17,000 nucleotides of DNA from Kiritimatiellia bacterium (GTDB taxonomy: Bacteria > Verrucomicrobiota > Kiritimatiellia > RFP12 > UBA1067). The first letter of the stretch is position 1; each line of letters starts with the position of its first letter. Positions 12,504 through 17,000 of the stretch are shown in pieces. Below the pieces are notes generated by a model that was given only the letters and a program-made list of their open reading frames with translations, was not told where the DNA came from and did not search any database. The position numbers and the translations under genes are program-made. The stretch spans positions 1 through 17,000 of the forward strand of contig JAFUDL010000553.1 of assembly GCA_017459225.1 (NCBI GenBank), written 5' to 3'.

Positions 12504-13441
12504 CAACGCCATGTGACAACTGCAAAATGATCACCTCCGCCTTTACATGCACCGGGACGTATGCAGTTCTCATCATGCTTGGAATCAAGCGTGTTGAGAA
12601 CCGCAGCGCGATGCCCGTGCCCGCGAAGGGGAGGTGTGCGGTCGGTTGCTCGAAGTCGTTTTGCAAGAAGGAGTTTGGCTATTTCTTGCAGTGGGCGGTG
12701 CATGCGTTGCCGGAGGAGGAGTTTGAGCGCATTCCCGCTTGGGGCGACGTGAAGGAGTGGCCGGGGAAGATCGTGGGGGCGTGCGATTACGAGGTGCGGG
12801 GGAGAAATGATTTGCGGTTGGAAGGGGACAATGTGGCGCGTGGCGGTCACGCGGGACGCGTGACCCTACCGTGGGACGAGGGATATGAGTATTGGTGGGA
12901 TTTGACCGAAGTTGTGTGTTTCGACCAGCCGATTCCGTGCAGGGGCAATGTGGGTATGTGGCAGATGCCAAAATCGCTGGCTATGCAGGTGACGGCGGCG
13001 GACGCTCTTGCACGATGCGTAGGCGAACAGGTTGCGACGGCGGAGGATGCGGCGCGACTTTTTCACGCAGCGGTTCCGATCGCGGGTGCGTGCGAAGGTT
13101 TCTTCATGTTGCCGCTCGACGATGCCGGTCGTGCGCTCTCGGCGCCGGTGCTTGTTTCACTTGGCGCTCAGACTGGTACGGCGGCGGTTGATCCCGGCGA
13201 GGTGTTCCGCGAAGCGCTCAAGGCGGGCGCGCGTTCAATCGTCGTCGCGCACAATCATCCGTCTGGTGACCTGACGCCGAGCATGGCGGACATCGCCATG
13301 ACGGCGAAACTTCGCGAGGCGGGCAATCTGCTCGGCGTCTCGCTTCTCGACCATTTGATACTTGGATCGGACTCCAAGTTCGCAATCGTCAACACGACAA
13401 GGGAGTTGTCTACATGGGAAATGAAAGGCGGTAAACGATGA
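12500..13441 (+). CDS. ASCH domain fused to a RadC-type JAMM/JAB domain
   Basis: 313 aa from ATG 12500, which overlaps the previous stop; the start homologous to copy 1 is ATG 12527 (304 aa). Residues about 10-165 are a full ASCH domain (PUA-like, nucleic-acid or modified-base binding), with an inverted REP-like element encoding part of it near residues 115-124. Residues about 170-305 are a RadC (MPN/JAMM) domain: E199 in CEGFFMLPLDD and the metal motif HNHPSGDLTPSMAD with H251, H253, S261 and D264, followed by LLDHLILG. The metal-binding set looks intact. The helix-hairpin-helix region of ordinary RadC proteins is missing and replaced by ASCH. RadC-type proteins are frequent in accessory and mobile regions, but their activity is unsettled. 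The stop overlaps the ATG of the M14 peptidase gene. Confidence 0.88.
   Translation: MTTPCDNCKMITSAFTCTGTYAVLIMLGIKRVENRSAMPVPAKGRCAVGCSKSFCKKEFGYFLQWAVHALPEEEFERIPAWGDVKEWPGKIVGACDYEVRGRNDLRLEGDNVARGGHAGRVTLPWDEGYEYWWDLTEVVCFDQPIPCRGNVGMWQMPKSLAMQVTAADALARCVGEQVATAEDAARLFHAAVPIAGACEGFFMLPLDDAGRALSAPVLVSLGAQTGTAAVDPGEVFREALKAGARSIVVAHNHPSGDLTPSMADIAMTAKLREAGNLLGVSLLDHLILGSDSKFAIVNTTRELSTWEMKGGKR
12527..12798 (+). repeat. ASCH direct repeat, copy 2
   Basis: The counterpart of 11210-11481. Beyond this point the two genes diverge completely. Confidence 0.9.
12842..12870 (-). repeat. REP-like palindrome C (GTAG type, inverted)
   Basis: Read on the minus strand: GGTAG, a perfect 9-bp stem (12857-12865 with 12845-12853) with a 3-nt loop, then GCC. 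The layout equals that of A1, but the stem sequence is different. It lies within the ASCH-RadC coding sequence. Confidence 0.7.
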
Positions 13442-14628
13442 ACAGAAGAGAATTCATGGCCAGCATGGCGGTTGGCGCGGCGCTGCCGCTCCTCGCCAAG
13501 ACAGGTGCGGATATCAGGCCGACGCGATTCAAGCCGATTGAACTGTCCGGACTCGAGCCGCGCCCCGACTTCTGGAAGGTGCGTCCGCAGGAGATCATCG
13601 ACATCTGCGAGCGGGCGACGAAATGCTCGCGCAAGGAAATCATCGCGCACACGCCGCTGGGCTATCCCGTGTACGCGCTTTTCTACGGCGACTTCCCCGA
13701 CGCGCCGCCGCAGACGAACTGGTCCGCCGGCGCGTCCTCCACCACGTGGAAGAACTACATGGGGAATCCCCCTCCTACAAAACAGACGTTCCTTCTCCTC
13801 GCGGGTGTCCACGGCGCGGAGCCCGAATGCGTGGCCGGAACGATGAACCTCATCCAGGAGCTGGAGACCGGCAGGGACTTTCGCGGCAAGACGCACCGCG
13901 GGCTCACCGACCTCATCGCGAAGTACCGCTTCATCATCGTGCCCTGCGCGAACATGGACGGACGCGCCATCTCGCCCGACCATCTGCGCGGCGTCGCGTG
14001 GCACGACTTCCGCGCCGCGTCGCAGGGCACGTGGAAGGACGGATCGCTCGTCGGGTGGCGCGGGAGCAAGTCGTGGTTCCCGCTTCCGCTCGACAAGGTG
14101 TCGTATCCCGGCGGATACCCCAACGCCGACGGCTACAACATCATGCACGACGCCACGCCGGGCGACATCCGCACGGCGGAGGCGCGCGGCATCCTGAACC
14201 TCGTCGCGCGCTGGCGCGTTGACGCCGTGCTGAACGGACACTCCTACGAACACGCGCCGAGCGCCATCACCCCGAGCGCGGTGGACCTTCCCGCCAAGGT
14301 CGAGCGGGTGAACGCGATCTCAGACCGCATCAACGCGGCGATCCACGCGGCGGGGCTCAGGGCAGGCAAGATCGGCGCAAACCGCACGCCGACCAGCACG
14401 ATCAACCTCAACACCGTGCTGGCGCTCGCCTCCGGCGCGCTCACGCTCACGCTTGAATGTTCCGTGTCATTCGACCGTCCGATCAAGCCGCCGAAGGTCA
14501 AGCCCACGCGCACCTACACGTTCGACGAGCTGATGGAGCCGCTCTTCATATCCGTGCGCGAATACCTCGCGGACGGACTCGACCATCCGTTCCTCGTGCG
14601 TGGCACCGACCGTGTCTTCGGGGACTAG
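13438..14628 (+). CDS. Tat-exported M14 zinc carboxypeptidase-like protein
   Basis: 396 aa. The N-terminus MNRREFMASMAVGAALPLLA is a twin-arginine signal. The M14 fold shows a HxxE zinc motif (H125 and E128 in GVHGAEPEC), a following substrate-binding segment PCANMDGR, the third zinc ligand H268 in NGHSYEH and a candidate general base E340 in LTLECS. Members trim peptides or act on amide-linked cell-wall or glycopeptide substrates; the exact substrate is not evident. The start overlaps the stop of the ASCH-RadC gene (ATGA), with AAAGG (13424-13428) 9 nt upstream. GC-rich codon use resembles the polysaccharide genes, so it probably belongs to that locus although it now follows the accessory block directly. 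Confidence 0.82.
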   Translation: MNRREFMASMAVGAALPLLAKTGADIRPTRFKPIELSGLEPRPDFWKVRPQEIIDICERATKCSRKEIIAHTPLGYPVYALFYGDFPDAPPQTNWSAGASSTTWKNYMGNPPPTKQTFLLLAGVHGAEPECVAGTMNLIQELETGRDFRGKTHRGLTDLIAKYRFIIVPCANMDGRAISPDHLRGVAWHDFRAASQGTWKDGSLVGWRGSKSWFPLPLDKVSYPGGYPNADGYNIMHDATPGDIRTAEARGILNLVARWRVDAVLNGHSYEHAPSAITPSAVDLPAKVERVNAISDRINAAIHAAGLRAGKIGANRTPTSTINLNTVLALASGALTLTLECSVSFDRPIKPPKVKPTRTYTFDELMEPLFISVREYLADGLDHPFLVRGTDRVFGD

Positions 14629-14655
14629 CCGACCCTGGAACGAAAGGAATGTAGA

Positions 14656-16569
14656 GTGAACGCAAAACAGATCAAGACATTTACGGCTTTTGCGGCTGTG
14701 TGCGCGGCGGTATTTTCACCGTCGTTGGCCGCCGACATGCGGCGGGACGACGGGACGCGGTCGCAGTACATCGGCTACAGGAGCTTCCGTCCGCAGCTCG
14801 AGCGCACGAAGGACTTCGCCGACATGGGGATTCCGCTGCGCATCGTCTTCGCGGCGAACACGCTAAACTCCTTGTGCAGCACCTACTGCGATTATCCGCC
14901 CATCTGGAAGGGGCCGAAGCAATACGACTGGTCCGCGCTCGACGCGCAGTTCGAAGACCTGCTGAAGGCGAGTCCGAACGCGCAGTTCATCTGCGAGATC
15001 GACCTCAACACGCCCTACTGGGCGATACGCAAGCTGTCGGTTGATTCATTCTCCGACATCACGCACGCCGCGTGCAGCCAGAAGTGGATCACGATGACGA
15101 AGGAGTGGATGCTGGACTTCATCGCGTACGCCGAGAAGAAGTGGGGCGCATGCATATGCGCCTACATTCTCGCCGGCGGATGCACGACAGAATGGTACGA
15201 GTGGGACAAGGGACGCACGAGCGGCGCAAAGAACGCCGCATGGGTCAGGTGGTGCAGGGCGCGCAAGCTCAACTACGGGCCAACCGTGCCGGACCTTTCG
15301 AAGATCAGGACGGCAGCGTTCGAGAATCTCGTCTATGACCCTGCCAAGGAGCGGCACAAGATCGACTACTGGCGCTTCCACAACTCGGTTATAACGGACG
15401 CCATTCTCACCTACGCCTCCGCCGCGCGCAAGGCCATCCCGAAGACCAAGGAAATCGGCATGTTCTACGGCTACTACTACATGAGCACTGGGAACCAGAC
15501 GTCTTTCGGCCATCTCGACTACGAGCGCGTCTACGCCTCGTCCGACATCGACTTCTTTTGCGCACCTGCCAACTACTCCGACCGCCGGATGGGCGGCGGC
15601 TCGGGCAGCCAGATCGTCCACTCCACGGCGCGTCACCACGGCAAGCGCCTCCTGCACGAGATCGACTTCGGCCCGCACACTCAGGGCTTCTGGAAACCCG
15701 GCACGTGGAAGACGTTCGAGGAGGACCTCGCGGGCAACACGCGCGAGGCGGCGTTCGCCACGGCCAACGGCTGCTCGTACTACTGGTTCGACATGTGGGG
15801 AGGCAAGAACGGATTCTACGACGATCCTGCGCTGCGCAGGCGCATCGCGAAGCTCGCCGCAATAACACGCCGCTATGGCGTGGCCCTGCCGCATCCAGCC
15901 GACGAGGTGCTGCTCGTTTCCGATCCCGAGAGCATCTACTACCTCAACGAGAAGGACCACAAGGAACGTGCTTTCGGCGAGTACTTCCGTAACGCGCTTT
16001 CGAAGACGGGCGTTCCGTTCGACGTGTGCACGCTCTCCGACCTGCAGACGCGCGACATCTCGAAGACGAAGGTGGTGGTGTATCCCGCCGCAATCAACAT
16101 CACGCCCGAAAAGAAGTCGCTGATCGACGAGAAGATCCTCCGTGAGGGGCGCACGGTTGTGTGGTGCTATGCGCCAGGAATCTCCGATGGCAGGAACCTC
16201 GATGTCAGGCGCGTGAAGGAGTGTGCGGGTGTGCCGTACGGAACGAAGGGCGTCAGCACAACGAAGATGGCGGGCGGCTGGACGAGCGTCTATGCGCGCG
16301 ACTACAAGCTCTACACGCCTGCGAAGCTGCGCGAGGTCATTGCGGCCTCCGGCGCGCATGTGTGGGCGTCGAAGCCGTGCGTCGTCTTCGCGAACGACCG
16401 CTTCCTCGCGGTCCACACGAAGGAAGGCGGCGAGATAAAGCTTTCCCTGCCGCGCAAGTACGCGAAGATAACCGATCTTCTCGAAGACAAGGTGGTCGTG
16501 GAGAACTCCGACAGCTTCACGTGCGTATTCGCTGCCCCCGACACCCGCCTCTTCGATCTTGCGGAGTAG
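14656..16569 (+). CDS. Exported GH42-like beta-galactosidase-type protein
   Basis: 637 aa from GTG 14656, chosen for AAGGA (14644-14648) 7 nt upstream and a good signal peptide (KQIKTFTAFAAVCAAVFSPSLAA). Residues about 40-400 look like a clan-A TIM barrel: GGCTTEWYEW offers an acid/base candidate at E179 and LLHEIDFG a nucleophile candidate at E335. Residues about 420-570 resemble the class I glutamine-amidotransferase-like trimerisation domain of GH42 (VLLVSDPES, FDVCTLSDLQ, KTKVVVYPAA, REGRTVVWCYAPG), and a small beta domain ends the protein. The architecture fits large GH42-like proteins of PVC bacteria; activity is inferred. It lies 27 nt after the peptidase gene and is probably co-transcribed with it. 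Confidence 0.8.
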   Translation: MNAKQIKTFTAFAAVCAAVFSPSLAADMRRDDGTRSQYIGYRSFRPQLERTKDFADMGIPLRIVFAANTLNSLCSTYCDYPPIWKGPKQYDWSALDAQFEDLLKASPNAQFICEIDLNTPYWAIRKLSVDSFSDITHAACSQKWITMTKEWMLDFIAYAEKKWGACICAYILAGGCTTEWYEWDKGRTSGAKNAAWVRWCRARKLNYGPTVPDLSKIRTAAFENLVYDPAKERHKIDYWRFHNSVITDAILTYASAARKAIPKTKEIGMFYGYYYMSTGNQTSFGHLDYERVYASSDIDFFCAPANYSDRRMGGGSGSQIVHSTARHHGKRLLHEIDFGPHTQGFWKPGTWKTFEEDLAGNTREAAFATANGCSYYWFDMWGGKNGFYDDPALRRRIAKLAAITRRYGVALPHPADEVLLVSDPESIYYLNEKDHKERAFGEYFRNALSKTGVPFDVCTLSDLQTRDISKTKVVVYPAAINITPEKKSLIDEKILREGRTVVWCYAPGISDGRNLDVRRVKECAGVPYGTKGVSTTKMAGGWTSVYARDYKLYTPAKLREVIAASGAHVWASKPCVVFANDRFLAVHTKEGGEIKLSLPRKYAKITDLLEDKVVVENSDSFTCVFAAPDTRLFDLAE

Positions 16570-16664
16570 ATAAATGGGCAATGTACAGTTGTTCATGCGC
16601 TGAATTATGCCCCCCGCGCCTTTCGCAATGGCGTGCGGTCGCATTTGCCTGGCCTCGCTGCGGA

Positions 16665-16695
16665 TTGGCACAAGAATGCCGATTTTTGGTATAAT
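16665..16695 (+). promoter_or_regulatory. Promoter for the last gene, nearly leaderless
   Basis: TATAAT (16690-16695) with an extended -10 TG (16687-16688) and TTGGCA (16665-16670) at a 19-nt spacing. Only 8 nt separate the -10 box from ATG 16704, and no ribosome binding site is present. The rest of the gap (16570-16664) shows no gene and no clear terminator. Confidence 0.6.
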
Positions 16696-16703
16696 GTTTG
16701 CCG

Positions 16704-17000
16704 ATGAAAAAGACAAACAGCAAAACCGTTTTGATGGTGGCGGCCATGGCCGCGGGTGCGGCGTTCGGCGCCTCGCCGCTTGAGATCGCCGTGCGCGGGA
16801 AAGCGCCGGCATATACAATCGTGGTGCCTGAGAAGGCAAGTCCCGTTGAAAAGTACGCGGCAGAGGAGCTGCAGGGCTTTCTCGAGAAGGTGGCGGGCGT
16901 GAAGCTGCCCGTGGCAACCGACGCGGCGCCGCTTCCGCCGAAGGCGATTCTCGTGGGCGAGACGAAGCATTCGCTTGCTCTGCTGAACGGTGGCCGTGAC
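16704..17000 (+). CDS. Start of an exported DUF4838/GH67-N-like protein (truncated by window)
   Basis: 99 codons are open to the window end with no stop. The N-terminus MKKTNSKTVLMVAAMAAGAAFGA is a clear Sec signal peptide, which fixes the start. Mature residues from about 24 (SPLEIAVRGKAPAYTIVV, then KYAAEELQGFLEKVAGVKLP, then AILVGET) match the alpha/beta domain that precedes the barrel in alpha-glucuronidase (GH67), GH20-like and DUF4838 proteins. It fits the glycan-degradation theme of the locus. There is no ribosome binding site, and the start lies 8 nt after a -10 box. Confidence 0.82.
   Translation, partial: MKKTNSKTVLMVAAMAAGAAFGASPLEIAVRGKAPAYTIVVPEKASPVEKYAAEELQGFLEKVAGVKLPVATDAAPLPPKAILVGETKHSLALLNGGRD

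Noticed and set aside
16665..16688. Rho-independent terminator (GGCA, 6-nt loop, TGCC, then T-run) after the GH42-like gene
   Set aside because: The stem is only 4 bp and the same bases fit a -35/-10 promoter; not reported as a terminator.

Overview
The window reads as a chromosomal stretch of a GC-rich Gram-negative heterotroph. The most likely group is the PVC superphylum (Kiritimatiellota/Lentisphaerota type, perhaps gut or sediment). This is inferred from gene content: a secreted SUMF1-like protein, a heparinase II/III-type lyase, a phosphodiesterase with a LamG domain, GH42-like and GH67/DUF4838-like proteins and a Tat-exported M14 peptidase, all with signal peptides. No rRNA or other taxonomic marker is present. 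Every supported gene is on the + strand.

Layout. (1) 1-7043: promoter, then four tightly spaced or overlapping genes for exported proteins: FGE-like protein, glycoside-hydrolase-like protein, ENPP-type phosphodiesterase with LamG, heparinase II/III-like lyase. The first gene carries, in frame, a well-formed 3' end of a group II intron (domains V and VI, 107-193). (2) 7044-13441: an accessory block with its own extended -10 promoter. It holds two near-identical copies of an unrecognised 214-residue N-terminal domain, one fused to a DUF3791-like tail beside a broken DUF3990-like gene, the other fused to a complete C5 cytosine methyltransferase. A PD-(D/E)XK endonuclease-like gene follows, then a small protein, a truncated ASCH gene, an unrecognised 327-aa gene, and a second ASCH copy fused to a RadC/JAMM domain. 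(3) 13438-17000: the exported-enzyme theme resumes with an M14 peptidase (start overlapping the RadC stop), a GH42-like protein, and the start of a DUF4838/GH67-N-like gene running off the window with an almost leaderless promoter.

How it fits together. Regions 1 and 3 look like one polysaccharide-degradation locus, probably acting on a sulfated or uronate-rich glycan. Region 2 looks like a restriction-modification and modified-base-sensing block placed between them in the same direction. Within it the same pattern occurs twice: a possible PUA-like reader domain, a payload gene, then a second copy of that reader fused to an effector. REP-like palindromes (GTAG or GGAG followed by a hairpin) sit inside the coding sequence at seven places in this block. 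The methyltransferase and endonuclease are visibly more AT-rich than the domain they are fused or linked to, which marks them as acquired. The points judged most worth a second look are the in-frame intron fragment, the repeated reader-payload-reader-effector layout, the ASCH-JAMM fusion, and the intragenic REP hairpins whose stems differ but stay paired.
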